A stretch of DNA of 36,625 bases from Woeseiaceae bacterium (GCA_011772865.1 WVYQ01000006.1:1-36625); one strand, 5' to 3'; numbered from the stretch's first letter, positions 8,496 to 17,904 are shown. Translations and numbers: made by a program. Notes: generated from the sequence alone by a model not told the origin.

Positions 8496-9282
8496 CGGCT
8501 TTCTTGCGCTACTGTTGCTGGCGGGTGCCGCACCCGTCGGTGCGCTGGCCGACGATGTCGCGCCACCCGAGTCCGGCAACCCGCTACCCGCAACCGAGGA
8601 CGAGTGGCGCTTCACGATCGCGTTCCCGATGCTCTGGACGCCGGATATCGACGGCAAAATCCGAGGCGACGAGCGTATCGATTTCTCGATTTCCTTCGAC
8701 GACATCATCGACAAGCTCAGTTTCGGCATGATGTTCGAGCTGTACGCCAATCGCGGTCCATATGGGCTCGCTTTTCGCAGCAATTACATGCGTGTTGAAG
8801 ACGAGACCTCGCGCTCCGGTCTGCTGGACACGCGCATCGAGACCGGTCTCGATATGGGAGTTAATGACCTGCTCGCATCATTCCGCGTGCACGACAAGCT
8901 GCGGCTCGTAGCGGGTGTCCGTCACATATTCGCGAAACTCGAGCTCGACATCTACAGCACGCTCGGCGGCACGGAAGTTCTCAACGAGCGCATCACCGTC
9001 ACCGACGACAACCAGTACGATTACCTGGTCGGCATCAATTTCAACCACTGGTTCAGCGACAAGTGGGGCCTGATGCTGAATTCGGATATCGCTTTCGCCG
9101 GCGACAATGACCGGGATTTCAGCGCCGAACTTCGTGCGCTGTATCGTATCAGCGACCTGAATAATTTCTGGTTCGGGTATCGCTATCTGCAGATCGGTAG
9201 CGACACGCATGAGGACGGCGCCAGTTACAAAGTCGACATGATCCAGTCCGGCCCGACGCTGGGCTGGGCCTTCACGTTCTAG
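8398..9282 (+). CDS. Outer-membrane beta-barrel protein, start uncertain
   Basis: The mature part (from ADDVAPPES onward) is rich in amphipathic strands and ends in LGWAFTF, a BAM-type C-terminal signature, so an outer-membrane barrel is well supported. A hydrophobic signal core FLALLLLAGAAPVGALA precedes it. The start is a problem: the first in-frame ATG upstream (8398) lies 98 bases inside the dehydrogenase gene and gives a 33-residue, Arg-rich n-region. The only nearer candidates are a CTG at 8488, which would give LRSGFLALLLL, and a TTG at 8515 inside the hydrophobic core. CTG 8488, overlapping the dehydrogenase end by 8 bases, would give the most natural signal peptide. Specific function is not recognisable. 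Confidence 0.65.
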   Translation: MPVAPRSCARSSRVRSASTRGRRSQRPKPTLRSGFLALLLLAGAAPVGALADDVAPPESGNPLPATEDEWRFTIAFPMLWTPDIDGKIRGDERIDFSISFDDIIDKLSFGMMFELYANRGPYGLAFRSNYMRVEDETSRSGLLDTRIETGLDMGVNDLLASFRVHDKLRLVAGVRHIFAKLELDIYSTLGGTEVLNERITVTDDNQYDYLVGINFNHWFSDKWGLMLNSDIAFAGDNDRDFSAELRALYRISDLNNFWFGYRYLQIGSDTHEDGASYKVDMIQSGPTLGWAFTF

Positions 9283-9294
9283 CGAGCAAGTCTT

Positions 9295-10155
9295 ATGCAA
9301 ACAGCATTCATTGGCCTCGGCGTCATGGGTTATCCCATGGCCGGCTATCTCTCCAAAGCCGGGCACGAAGTCACGGTTTACAACCGCACATCGTCAAAGG
9401 CTGATTCGTGGTGCCAGGAATTCGGCGGCTCGCAGGCCGACACGCCCGCGGCGGCGGCGCAGGGCGCGGACATCGTGTTCACTTGCGTCGGTAACGACGA
9501 CGACGTGCGCGAAGTAATTCTCGGCGAGCAGGGCGCGATGCACGGCATGGCCGCAGGCGCAATTCTCGTTGATCACACGACGGCGTCGGCGAAGCTGGCA
9601 CGAGAGCTCGAATCGACGCTTGCCGAGAAATCGATCGGTTTCCTCGACGCGCCGTTGTCAGGAGGACAGGCCGGCGCCGAGAGCGGCCAGCTGACGATCA
9701 TGGTCGGCGGTGACGAAGATACCTATGCGCGGGCCCGCCCGGTCATGGACTGCTACGCTAAAGCCATCACGCTGATCGGGCCGGCGGGTCACGGGCAGAT
9801 GGCCAAGATGGTCAACCAGATCTGTATCGCAGGCGTCGTGCAGGGGCTTGCCGAGGCGCTGCATTTCGCGCAGAAGGCGGAGCTGGATGTGCCGAAGGTC
9901 ATCGAGGCGATTTCGAAGGGCGCGGCCCAGTCGTGGCAGATGGAGAACCGCTGGGAAACCATGGTGAACGGGGAATTCGAGTTCGGTTTCGCCGTCGACT
10001 GGATGCGCAAGGACCTGGCGATCGCGCTCGAAGAGGCGCGCGAAAATGGCGCAACGCTCGAAATGACCCAGCTCGTGGACCGGTTTTACGAGGAAGTTCA
10101 AGGCCTTGGCGGCAATCGCTGGGATACGTCCAGCCTTATCGCACGGTTGTTATAA
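9295..10155 (+). CDS. 3-hydroxyisobutyrate dehydrogenase family NAD(P)-dependent oxidoreductase
   Basis: A 286-residue beta-hydroxyacid dehydrogenase. The Rossmann dinucleotide motif AFIGLGVMGYPMA is at residues 4-16, the substrate-binding DAPLSGGQAGAESG at 118-131, and the conserved catalytic lysine is Lys171 in GHGQMAKMVNQ. Known members oxidise 3-hydroxyisobutyrate (valine pathway) or reduce tartronate semialdehyde or succinic semialdehyde; the sequence alone does not decide. The proximity of icmF and a branched-chain-type dehydrogenase favours 3-hydroxyisobutyrate (inference). It lies 12 bases after the barrel gene and 24 bases before an AraC regulator. Confidence 0.88.
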   Translation: MQTAFIGLGVMGYPMAGYLSKAGHEVTVYNRTSSKADSWCQEFGGSQADTPAAAAQGADIVFTCVGNDDDVREVILGEQGAMHGMAAGAILVDHTTASAKLARELESTLAEKSIGFLDAPLSGGQAGAESGQLTIMVGGDEDTYARARPVMDCYAKAITLIGPAGHGQMAKMVNQICIAGVVQGLAEALHFAQKAELDVPKVIEAISKGAAQSWQMENRWETMVNGEFEFGFAVDWMRKDLAIALEEARENGATLEMTQLVDRFYEEVQGLGGNRWDTSSLIARLL

Positions 10156-10179
10156 TCAGCGGCAGCCGAGAGGTGTCTC

Positions 10180-11229
10180 ATGGACGCTAGCCCACTCCAT
10201 CAAAATTCGTCGTACGGCCCGATCGCGGTCGCCATCTACCAGACGCTTGAATCCTACGGCGTTGATGCTGCCAGCGTGATGCAAAAACACGGCGTCGACT
10301 TGGGGCGCCTGAAAGATCCATCAGCGCGCCTCGATCCTGCAGTCCATCGGTCCATCGTGGCCGAAGCGGCAGAGCTGACTGATGACCCGGCTTTCGGGCT
10401 GCGTTTTTCTGATTTTGTTCACCCGACTACCTTTCACGCACTGGGCTTTGCCCTGTTATCCAGTAGCACGCTACGCGCGTTCTGCCAGCGCTGGGTTCGT
10501 TATCACTCGTTCATTACGACCATGGGTGAGGTGTCGATCGACGAGGGCGGCAGCAATCCAGCGCTCGTGTTTCCGTCACAGTTGCCCAATGCTGACTCAA
10601 TTGTTGGCCGGGTCTTGATCGACGGCCAGATAGCCACCGTGCTCAAACTGATTCGTTTCATGTACCGGCCGGATTACTATCCCGCCGGAGTCGACCTCGT
10701 GTGTCCGGAGATCGCCGGGACGCAGGAGCTCTACCGACGGTACTTCGGCGACCGTGTCCGATTTTCGCAAGATCGTAACGCCGTCTATTTCAGCCAGGTG
10801 GACCTCGATGCCAGGCTGCCGGCCGCGAACGCGGAGCTTGCGCGCCAGAATGACGAAGCCGTGCTCAATTTCCTTGCTCGGCTGGATCGGGCCAATGTTG
10901 TCGCCCAGGCACATGCGAAGCTCATCGAGCTTCTGCCGTCGGGCGACTGCAGCAAGTCGAAGGTCGCAAGCGCCCTCAACATGAGCGTGCGCACGCTGCA
11001 CAATCGGCTCGCCGACTCGGGGACGACTTACCAGCAGCTGCTGGATCGGACCCGGCGCAAGCTGGCCGAGCAATACATGCAGCAGCAAAACATCTCGGTC
11101 AGCGAGGTGGCCTACCTGCTCGGTTTTTCCGACTGCAGTAACTTCTCCCGGGCTTTTCACCGCTGGACCGGCCAGTCGCCCAGCGATTTCAGGGACCAGT
11201 CCAAGACTGAGATTTACGCGGTCAAATAG
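10180..11229 (+). CDS. AraC-family transcriptional regulator
   Basis: A 349-residue regulator with an N-terminal ligand domain of the type found in OruR/ArgR-like AraC proteins (YQTLESYGVDAASVMQKHGV and the following DPAFGLRFSDFVHPTTFHALG) and a C-terminal double helix-turn-helix: SVRTLHNRLADSGTTYQQLL and ISVSEVAYLLGFSDCSNFSRAF, followed by HRWTGQSPSDFR. It probably activates a nearby catabolic operon, such as the racemase and amidohydrolase genes starting 83 bases downstream, or the genes in front of it. The inducer is unknown. Confidence 0.9.
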   Translation: MDASPLHQNSSYGPIAVAIYQTLESYGVDAASVMQKHGVDLGRLKDPSARLDPAVHRSIVAEAAELTDDPAFGLRFSDFVHPTTFHALGFALLSSSTLRAFCQRWVRYHSFITTMGEVSIDEGGSNPALVFPSQLPNADSIVGRVLIDGQIATVLKLIRFMYRPDYYPAGVDLVCPEIAGTQELYRRYFGDRVRFSQDRNAVYFSQVDLDARLPAANAELARQNDEAVLNFLARLDRANVVAQAHAKLIELLPSGDCSKSKVASALNMSVRTLHNRLADSGTTYQQLLDRTRRKLAEQYMQQQNISVSEVAYLLGFSDCSNFSRAFHRWTGQSPSDFRDQSKTEIYAVK

Positions 11230-11312
11230 TGACCGTTGATTTACCTGTTTGGACGGTGCGTGCCCGTTGCTGCGGCGTACACTGGAACCCATAGCAACAG
11301 GGAACAGGGCAG

Positions 11313-12455
11313 ATGGGTCCGCTAGCAGGGTACAAAATCGTCGAAATCGCCGGCATCGGGCCGGGCCAGTTCTGTGGCATGCTGCTCGCCGACATGGGTG
11401 CACAGCTTATCCGGCTGGACCGCCCTGTAACTGACGATCTCGGCGTGCCGATGCCCGCCAGGTACAACCTCATGAACCGCAGTCGGCCAACCGTTGCGGT
11501 GGATCTGAAGAGCAAGGAAGGTGCCGATCTCGTGCTGCGACTCTGCGAAGACGCCGACGCGATATTCGAGGGCTTTCGCCCGGGTGTCATGGAACGGCTG
11601 GGACTCGGGCCCGCCGAATGCATGGCGAGGAACGAGCGCCTGGTCTATGGCCGCATGACAGGATACGGGCAGGAGGGCCCCCTCGCGGACTCCGTTGGCC
11701 ACGACACGAATTACATCGCGCTTGCTGGCGCCCTGCATGCGATTGGCGACCGCGATCGGCCACCACCCATTCCCCTGAACCTGATTGGTGACCTCGGTGG
11801 TGGGGGCGTGTATCTCGCCATGGGAATGCTGGCCGCGATGCTCGAAGCAGTTAAGTCCGGCAAGGGGCAGGTGGTTGATGCCGCCATGGTCGATGGCGTC
11901 GCATCAATGATGACGATGTTTTACGGGCTGATGGCGGGCGGCCTCTGGGCTGACAAGCGCCAGTCAAACCTGCTTGATGGCAGGGCGCCGTTCATAAAGA
12001 CCTATGGAACGAGTGACGGTGGCTATGTGGCCATTTGCGCTGTGGAAAACCGCTTCTACAAAGCGCTGCTGGATGCCCTTGAAATAAAGAACATCGATCC
12101 CGCCGATCAACACAAAATCGAGTCCTGGCCGGAACACGAAGCAATCTTCTCCGAAATATTCTCAATGAAAACGCGTGACGAATGGAGCGACATTCTCGAG
12201 GGCACCGACGCCTGCGCGGCACCGGTGTTGTCACTGAGCGAAGCGCCGCGGCACATTCACAACGAAGCGAGAAACACCTTTGTGAAGGTCGATGGCATCG
12301 AACAGCCGGCGCCGGCACCGAGATTTTCGAGAACGAAGTCGGAAATTAGCTCGGTACCAAATGAAGCTGGTGAAACAGACCGCCAGACGCTGCTGGACTG
12401 GGGGCTTTCCGAGAAAGAGATTTCAGGGTTCCTGAAGGATCGTCCGGCCGCATAG
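11313..12455 (+). CDS. Alpha-methylacyl-CoA racemase-like CaiB/BaiF (class III) CoA enzyme
   Basis: A 380-residue class III CoA-transferase-fold protein. The N-terminal GIGPGQFCGMLLADMGAQ (14-31) and FEGFRPGVMERLGLGP (85-100) are typical of alpha-methylacyl-CoA racemases. The catalytic pair of the mycobacterial racemase is kept: His130 in GHDTNY and Asp160 in NLIGDLGGGG, 30 residues apart as in that enzyme. The proposed reaction is inversion of 2-methylacyl-CoA stereochemistry so that (R)-branched acids can enter beta-oxidation. A true CoA transferase is the alternative. The gene begins with ATG 83 bases after the AraC gene and is followed after 60 bases by an exported amidohydrolase. Confidence 0.85.
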   Translation: MGPLAGYKIVEIAGIGPGQFCGMLLADMGAQLIRLDRPVTDDLGVPMPARYNLMNRSRPTVAVDLKSKEGADLVLRLCEDADAIFEGFRPGVMERLGLGPAECMARNERLVYGRMTGYGQEGPLADSVGHDTNYIALAGALHAIGDRDRPPPIPLNLIGDLGGGGVYLAMGMLAAMLEAVKSGKGQVVDAAMVDGVASMMTMFYGLMAGGLWADKRQSNLLDGRAPFIKTYGTSDGGYVAICAVENRFYKALLDALEIKNIDPADQHKIESWPEHEAIFSEIFSMKTRDEWSDILEGTDACAAPVLSLSEAPRHIHNEARNTFVKVDGIEQPAPAPRFSRTKSEISSVPNEAGETDRQTLLDWGLSEKEISGFLKDRPAA

Positions 12456-12515
12456 CCTTGCGGCAAATATATGTTGGCTACGAGATTTTCACCACCAGAC
12501 TTGGATATTTCACAA

Positions 12516-13850
12516 ATGTCTATTCGACTGATCATTTTTGCTCTTACGTTCCTATTGTCGGCCACGGATGTTCGCGGAGAGGAATTTCCCGTTCTCTTCA
12601 CAAACGTCAACGTATTCGATGGCGTCAACGAGGAACTGATCGAGAACGCCAACGTCTTCGTCGTCGGCAACCGCATTGCCGAAGTCTCGACGGAACCGCT
12701 CGCAGCGGCCAACGCGAGAATCATCGACGGTGGCGGGCGTACGCTGATGCCCGGCCTGATCGATTCCCATGTGCACCTGATGCTCAACGATGCGCCGCAC
12801 CTGTCAATTTATGAGAAGCCCTGGCCGTATGTCGGAGCCCAGGCCGTTGCCGGCGCCGAGGCGATGCTCCTGCGGGGGTTTACGACCGTGCGTGACGTCG
12901 GCGGCCCGGTCGTCGGCCTGAAGGATGCAATTGACCAGGGAGTCGTCAGGGGTCCCAGGATCCTCCCGAGCGGTGCGTTCATATCACAGACCTCAGGTCA
13001 CGGCGACTTGGCCACCAGTTCGGCGAAGCTGTCACCGTATTTCACCGGCATTCCGGACAAAGCCACATTGTTCGGGTGGGGATTCGTCGCCGACGGCGTG
13101 CCGGAGGTTCAGAAAGCAGCGCGCGAGGTTCTGCGCACCGGCGCGAGCCAGATCAAAGTAATGGCAGGTGGCGGCGTGTCGAGCTATTTCGACCCTCTCG
13201 ACACGACCCAGTATACGCTCGAGGAACTCAAAGCCATTGTGGTCGAGGCCGAACACTGGGGCACCTACGTCGCCGCTCACGCCTACACCGACGCGGCGGT
13301 GCAGCTGTGCATCGACGCCGGCATCAAGTCGATCGAACACGGACCGTTCCTGACCGAAAAAACATTGAAGCGAATGGCCAAGGAAGGCGTTTGGTTGTCT
13401 CCCCAGGTTTACCTCTTCGGGATGACGCCCGAAGAACTCAACATTATCGGAACGCCGGCCGAGCCGAAGATGCGACAGGTCAATACCGATTCAGATGATG
13501 TCATGAAACTGGCAGGCAAGTTGGGTGTGAAGGTCGCCTGGGGCACGGATTTGTTCGGCCCCCCGGAGAAGCAGGCGTTGCAACCGTTGGAGTTCAGGGC
13601 GAGGACGCGCTATTTCTCGAACGTCGAGATTCTTCGGCAGGCAACGTCTCTGAACGCAGAGCTCCTGAAGCTCAGCGGGCTGCGGCACCCGTACACCGAG
13701 GGTGCGCTCGGGGTGATAGAGCAAGGTGCCTACGCTGACATCATTCTCGTCGACGGCAACCCGCTGGACGACATCGAACTCATGGTTGACCCTGCAACTA
13801 ACTTCAGGCTGATCATGAAAGACGGAGTGATCTACAAGAATACGCTGTAG
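12516..13850 (+). CDS. Exported metal-dependent amidohydrolase
   Basis: A 444-residue amidohydrolase-superfamily protein with a signal peptide (MSIRLIIFALTFLLSATDVRG). The metal ligands can be followed: the HxH motif DSHVHL (His85, His87), Lys in SQIKVMAGGG, His in VAAHAYTDAA, His in SIEHGPFL and Asp in WGTDLFGP. This is the pattern of the imidazolonepropionase / Xaa-Pro-dipeptidase-like branch. The substrate, likely an amide or peptide-like bond in the periplasm, is unknown. An in-frame ATG at 12471 would add 15 residues before the signal peptide; ATG 12516 is preferred. A second, clearly related gene lies at 23143-24468. Confidence 0.87.
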   Translation: MSIRLIIFALTFLLSATDVRGEEFPVLFTNVNVFDGVNEELIENANVFVVGNRIAEVSTEPLAAANARIIDGGGRTLMPGLIDSHVHLMLNDAPHLSIYEKPWPYVGAQAVAGAEAMLLRGFTTVRDVGGPVVGLKDAIDQGVVRGPRILPSGAFISQTSGHGDLATSSAKLSPYFTGIPDKATLFGWGFVADGVPEVQKAAREVLRTGASQIKVMAGGGVSSYFDPLDTTQYTLEELKAIVVEAEHWGTYVAAHAYTDAAVQLCIDAGIKSIEHGPFLTEKTLKRMAKEGVWLSPQVYLFGMTPEELNIIGTPAEPKMRQVNTDSDDVMKLAGKLGVKVAWGTDLFGPPEKQALQPLEFRARTRYFSNVEILRQATSLNAELLKLSGLRHPYTEGALGVIEQGAYADIILVDGNPLDDIELMVDPATNFRLIMKDGVIYKNTL

Positions 13851-13902
13851 CGCCTCGCGGCTTAGTCCGAAGGCATCAGGTCATTGACGCGCTCGAGTAC
13901 AT

Positions 13903-16900
13903 CTACGCGGCCGTCTTGGTACCTGTGGTCGAGCGCCAGGCGTCAAGGAGATCTTTTTCGCAGATCCTGGCTTTCTCGATGTGCTCTTCCTTGACGTGAC
14001 CGTATCCGCGAATCTGTTCCGGAATGGCTGCGATCTTGACGGCGAGTTCGTAGTTGCCGTCGTCCAGCGTTTTAAGAAGTTCGTCAACAGTCGCTTCGTA
14101 GTCGACGATGAGCTGACGCTCCATCTTGCGTTCGTCGGTTCGCCCGAAGAGGTCGAACACAGTACCGCGCAGGAACCTGAGCCGTGCAAGTAATCCGAAT
14201 ACCGGCATCATCCAGCCGCCGAACGTCATCTTTCTGGGTAATCCCGTGACTTTGTCCTTTGGCGCAATCGCGGGCGGCGACAGGTTGAACTGCAGTTTGA
14301 TATTTCCCTCGAACTGTTCGTTTAGTCTGCGGCGGAACTCCGGATCGGAGTACAGGCGCGCTACTTCGTATTCATCCTTGTAGGCCATCAGCTTGTAAGA
14401 ATAGCGGGCGACGGCTTCAGCCAGGCCCGACTTGCCCGGCGCCCGGGATTGTTCCGCTTCACGAACCCTCGCAACGAGGTTGCGGTAGCGTTTGGCATAG
14501 GCCTCATCCTGGTAAGCAATGAGATCGGTAGCGCGATCCTCGATGAGTTCGTCGAGCGATTTAGGTGCTTGATCACCTTCGCCGCTATCGATCAGGTCAA
14601 GCACAGCATCGAGGTTGTGTGCGGCCCGGCGACCCCACTCGAACGCCTGCTGGTTCCACTCGGCTTTGACGCCGTTGAGTTCGATCGCCTTGAATATGGC
14701 ATTGCGTGACAGTGGCAACAGTCCTCGCTGCCAGGCATAGCCGACCAGGAACAGGTTGCTGCCGATCGAGTCGCCGAGCAATTTCGTGGCGATCGCCGAC
14801 GCGTCGATCCACGTCAGCCGACTGTCATCGAGCGCATCTTCGAGGCGTGAGCGAATCGTGTCAGCCGGATAGACGAGGTCCGGGTCGCGCGTGAAATCTC
14901 CGGTGATCGTCTTTTGCGTGTTCATGATGGCAGTCGTTCGATCGTGATCGCAGGTATCCAGAACAGCGTCCCCGCCGACCACGAGCATGTCACAACCGAT
15001 AACCAGGTCTGCTGATCCCGCATTGATGCGCGGCGAATTGATGTCGTCAGTCGAGTTGGCGAAGCGGATATGCGTAGTAACCGGGCCGCCTTTCTGAGCG
15101 AAGCCAAGCTGGTCGACAATCGATGTGCCTATTCCATCGATATGCGCTGCCATGCCAAGCAGAGCACCGATCGTGACGACGCCGGTGCCGCCCACGCCGC
15201 CAATCAGCACGCCGTACGAACTTCCGTCCTCGATGCTCACCGGCTCCGGTTCCGGAATAAGGCTCAGCGCCTGTGGTATGTCGCCGATGCCCGCGCCCTT
15301 GCGCACGGAGCCTCCCAAAACCGTCACGAAGCTCGGACAGAAGCCGTTATTGCAGGAGTAGTCCTTGTTGCACGATGACTGATCAATTTTGCGCTTCTTG
15401 CCGTACTCGGTGTCGACAGGCAGCACCGAAACACAGTTCGATTTCTTGCCGCAGTCGCCACAACCCTCGCAGACCCGGTCATTGATGAACATGCGCTTGG
15501 CTGGATCGGGAAATGTGCCGCGCTTGCGCCGGCGACGCTTCTCCGCCGCGCAGGTCTGGTCGTAGATCAGGACCGTGACACCCTCGATGTCGCGCAATTC
15601 GCGCTGCACGAAATCGAGATCGTCACGATGGTGAATCGTGGCGCCATCCGGAAATCCGGCGTCGGCAGGGTATTTTTCAGGCTCGTCCGTAACGATAGCT
15701 ATACGTTCGATGCCCTCGTTACGAACCTGCCGTGCCATCTGTGGGACGGTCAGTTGGCCGTCGACGGGCTGGCCGCCCGTCATCGCAACAGCATCGTTGT
15801 AGAGAATCTTGTAGGTGATGTTTACGCGGGCTGCGACGGCCGAGCGTATCGCGAGGATGCCGGAGTGGTAGTAAGTGCCATCGCCGAGCTGCTGAAAGGT
15901 GTGCGGGGTCTTCACGAACGGCGCCTGGCCGATCCAGGTTACGCCTTCACCGCCCATCTGGGTGTACGTGTAGACGTCGCGTTCCATCCAGTTGGCCATG
16001 AAGTGGCAACCGACGCCGCCGAAGGCGCGGCTGCCCTCCGGGACCTTCGTCGAGGTGTTGTGCGGGCAGCCCGAGCAGAAGTAGGGCAGGCGTGCCATGC
16101 CGAGAGCAGCGCGCTGCGTCGATTCTTCGGCCATCCTGTCGAGGAACGCGATGCGCGCGCGCATGCGCTCGCTGTCGTGGACATGACCGATGCGCTGCGC
16201 GATAACCCGCACGATCTTGTCGGGGCTCAGGTCGCCGACATCATCGACCAGCTTTTGCCCGCTTTCGTCACGGCGTCCGACAATTCGCGGCCGGCGCGAT
16301 TCCGGCCACGCATAGCAGACGTCGCGCAATGCGTTTTCGATCTGTTCGCGCTTGTCCTCGATAACAAGGATGTCGTCGAGGCCCTCGGCAAACTCGGCAT
16401 AGGTCTCCCGGTCGACGGGCCAGGGCATGGCTACCTTGAGGATGCGAATGCCAAGAGCCTCGAGCACGCCACGGTCGAGGCCGAGGTCTTCGAGCGCCTG
16501 CAGCGTGTCGCGCCAGGTCTTGCCCATGGCAGCGATACCGAACCGGGCATTCCTGCTGTTGTGGCTGATGCGATTGAGGTTGTTCGCGCGGGCGAACGCG
16601 ACAGCGGCCGGGATCTTGTACTGCCGCATGCGGATTTCCTGGAACGACCACATGTCGCGCAGCCGGGAGTTGACGCCATCGGGCGGAAACTCGAAATCCG
16701 GGCGCACGATCTGGATGTGATCATGGTCGCCGCGGATGGATGCGGCCGTTTCGATGGTCTCCGGAAGCAACTTGTAGCCGACCCAGCAGCCGCTGAAGCG
16801 CGACAACTCGAATCCGTATAGGCCGAGGTCGAACACCTCCTGGATATCGGCGGGATACAGCACGGGCATCAGGAGGTCTTCGAACAACAGCTCGGAGTGA

Positions 16901-17370
16901 TAGGGGTCAACTGTCGAGCGCATCGCGGGATCGTCGCCGGCCAGGACGAGAACGCCGCCGTGTTTCGACGTGCCGTGGTAGTTGCCCTGGCGCATGGCGT
17001 CGAGGCTCTGGTCAAGCCCGGGGCCCTTGCCGTACCACATACCGAATACGCCGTCGTAGTTGGCGTCGTTGTAGTAGTGCACCTGCTGCGTGCCCCACAA
17101 CGCTGTTGCCGCCATATGCTCATTGGTTGCGGGCCAGAATCGTATGTGGTCCTTTTCGGTCTGCGCTTTGGCCCGCCAAAGCTCGACGTCGATCGCCGTC
17201 ATCGGAGAGCCGCGGTAGCCGGAGATGAATCCGGCGGTATTCAGGCCGGCGGCCGCATCGCGGCGTCGCTGGACCATTGCGAGTCGCAGCAATGCCTGGG
17301 TACCAGTAACGAATACGCGCCCGCTATCGAGCTCGTATTTGTCGTTCAGGCTGATATGCGCGGCGGCCAA
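13903..17370 (-). CDS. Fused indolepyruvate:ferredoxin oxidoreductase
   Basis: An 1155-residue single-chain 2-oxoacid:ferredoxin oxidoreductase of the IorA-IorB fusion type, oxidatively decarboxylating aryl (or branched) 2-oxoacids to acyl-CoA. Order: pyrimidine-binding/transketolase-like N-terminus (GYRGSPMTAID, 51-61); thiamine-diphosphate domain with CSGCPHNTS (432-440), GGVGCHFM and MGGEGVTWIGQAPF (472-485) and the ND of YNDAVAMTGG; a ferredoxin-like cysteine cluster CEGCGDCGKKSNC (634-646) plus further Cys at 667, 673 and 678; and a gamma domain with GVGGTGVVTIG from 725. The start is TTG at 17370: a good Shine-Dalgarno AAGGA lies just upstream and no ATG is near. It follows the RidA gene by 15 bases and should share its transcript, linking it to amino-acid catabolism. 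Confidence 0.92.
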   Translation of the reverse strand: MAAAHISLNDKYELDSGRVFVTGTQALLRLAMVQRRRDAAAGLNTAGFISGYRGSPMTAIDVELWRAKAQTEKDHIRFWPATNEHMAATALWGTQQVHYYNDANYDGVFGMWYGKGPGLDQSLDAMRQGNYHGTSKHGGVLVLAGDDPAMRSTVDPYHSELLFEDLLMPVLYPADIQEVFDLGLYGFELSRFSGCWVGYKLLPETIETAASIRGDHDHIQIVRPDFEFPPDGVNSRLRDMWSFQEIRMRQYKIPAAVAFARANNLNRISHNSRNARFGIAAMGKTWRDTLQALEDLGLDRGVLEALGIRILKVAMPWPVDRETYAEFAEGLDDILVIEDKREQIENALRDVCYAWPESRRPRIVGRRDESGQKLVDDVGDLSPDKIVRVIAQRIGHVHDSERMRARIAFLDRMAEESTQRAALGMARLPYFCSGCPHNTSTKVPEGSRAFGGVGCHFMANWMERDVYTYTQMGGEGVTWIGQAPFVKTPHTFQQLGDGTYYHSGILAIRSAVAARVNITYKILYNDAVAMTGGQPVDGQLTVPQMARQVRNEGIERIAIVTDEPEKYPADAGFPDGATIHHRDDLDFVQRELRDIEGVTVLIYDQTCAAEKRRRRKRGTFPDPAKRMFINDRVCEGCGDCGKKSNCVSVLPVDTEYGKKRKIDQSSCNKDYSCNNGFCPSFVTVLGGSVRKGAGIGDIPQALSLIPEPEPVSIEDGSSYGVLIGGVGGTGVVTIGALLGMAAHIDGIGTSIVDQLGFAQKGGPVTTHIRFANSTDDINSPRINAGSADLVIGCDMLVVGGDAVLDTCDHDRTTAIMNTQKTITGDFTRDPDLVYPADTIRSRLEDALDDSRLTWIDASAIATKLLGDSIGSNLFLVGYAWQRGLLPLSRNAIFKAIELNGVKAEWNQQAFEWGRRAAHNLDAVLDLIDSGEGDQAPKSLDELIEDRATDLIAYQDEAYAKRYRNLVARVREAEQSRAPGKSGLAEAVARYSYKLMAYKDEYEVARLYSDPEFRRRLNEQFEGNIKLQFNLSPPAIAPKDKVTGLPRKMTFGGWMMPVFGLLARLRFLRGTVFDLFGRTDERKMERQLIVDYEATVDELLKTLDDGNYELAVKIAAIPEQIRGYGHVKEEHIEKARICEKDLLDAWRSTTGTKTAA

Positions 17371-17385
17371 GGATTCCTTCCGTGC

Positions 17386-17874
17386 TTACTCGTAAAGTTC
17401 GAGTTCTGCCTCGACTTCGACCGGGATGGAGAAGGGCAGGTTTGCCATGCCGACCGCGGACCGAGTCGCGAGGCCAGACTCGCGTCCAAAGATCTCGATG
17501 ATCTGATTCGAAAAGCCGTTGATGACGGGCGTCTGGCCGTTGAAATCAGGCGCAGAGTTGACCATGCCGAACACCTTAACCCACGACTTGATGCGGTCCA
17601 GATCTCCAAGTTCCCGCTGCAATGTTCCTGTCATCGCCAGTGCCACTTTGCGCGCTGCCTCGATCCCTTCCTCGAGCGTGAGTTCCTTGCCGACCTGTCC
17701 AAGCGGTTGAGCGATCGAGCCGTCTGTTTCCTGCGGTCCGTGGCCGGATACGAGAACCCGCGTCCCGACGATCCTGACCATCGCCAGCGGAACGTCGACG
17801 CCTGGTGGAAGTTGCAGCGGGGACGGCAACTCCAGGCCCAGTTCCCTGATGCGTTCTTCGATTTTCCCGGCCAT
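17386..17874 (-). CDS. RidA family protein (YjgF/YER057c/UK114)
   Basis: A 162-residue protein of the longer RidA subgroup (YjgF_2-like). Typical segments are VLVSGHGPQETDGSI, LTLEEGIEAARKVALAMTG, and the C-terminal RSAVGMANLPFSIPVEVEAEL. RidA itself hydrolyses reactive enamine/imine intermediates from amino-acid metabolism. The canonical catalytic arginine near the C-terminus is not evident here (the region reads ANLPFSIPVEVE), so activity of this subgroup member is uncertain. ATG 17874 is chosen because AGGAGAG lies directly upstream; an ATG at 17898 would add eight residues. It is the first gene of a pair with the oxidoreductase. Confidence 0.82.
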   Translation of the reverse strand: MAGKIEERIRELGLELPSPLQLPPGVDVPLAMVRIVGTRVLVSGHGPQETDGSIAQPLGQVGKELTLEEGIEAARKVALAMTGTLQRELGDLDRIKSWVKVFGMVNSAPDFNGQTPVINGFSNQIIEIFGRESGLATRSAVGMANLPFSIPVEVEAELELYE

Positions 17875-17889
17875 CGGGCTCTCCTCAGT

Positions 17890-17904
17890 GATACTCACAG
17901 TATC
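17890..17904. promoter_or_regulatory. Short perfect inverted repeat upstream of the RidA gene
   Basis: GATACT-CAC-AGTATC is a 6-bp perfect inverted repeat with a 3-base spacer, about 15 bases upstream of the RidA start. It could be a regulator site or part of the leader. No regulator is adjacent. Confidence 0.3.

Noticed and set aside
7203..8783. 526-codon minus-strand open frame across the LCAD-like dehydrogenase
   Set aside because: Antisense to a well-supported dehydrogenase; no recognisable domain.
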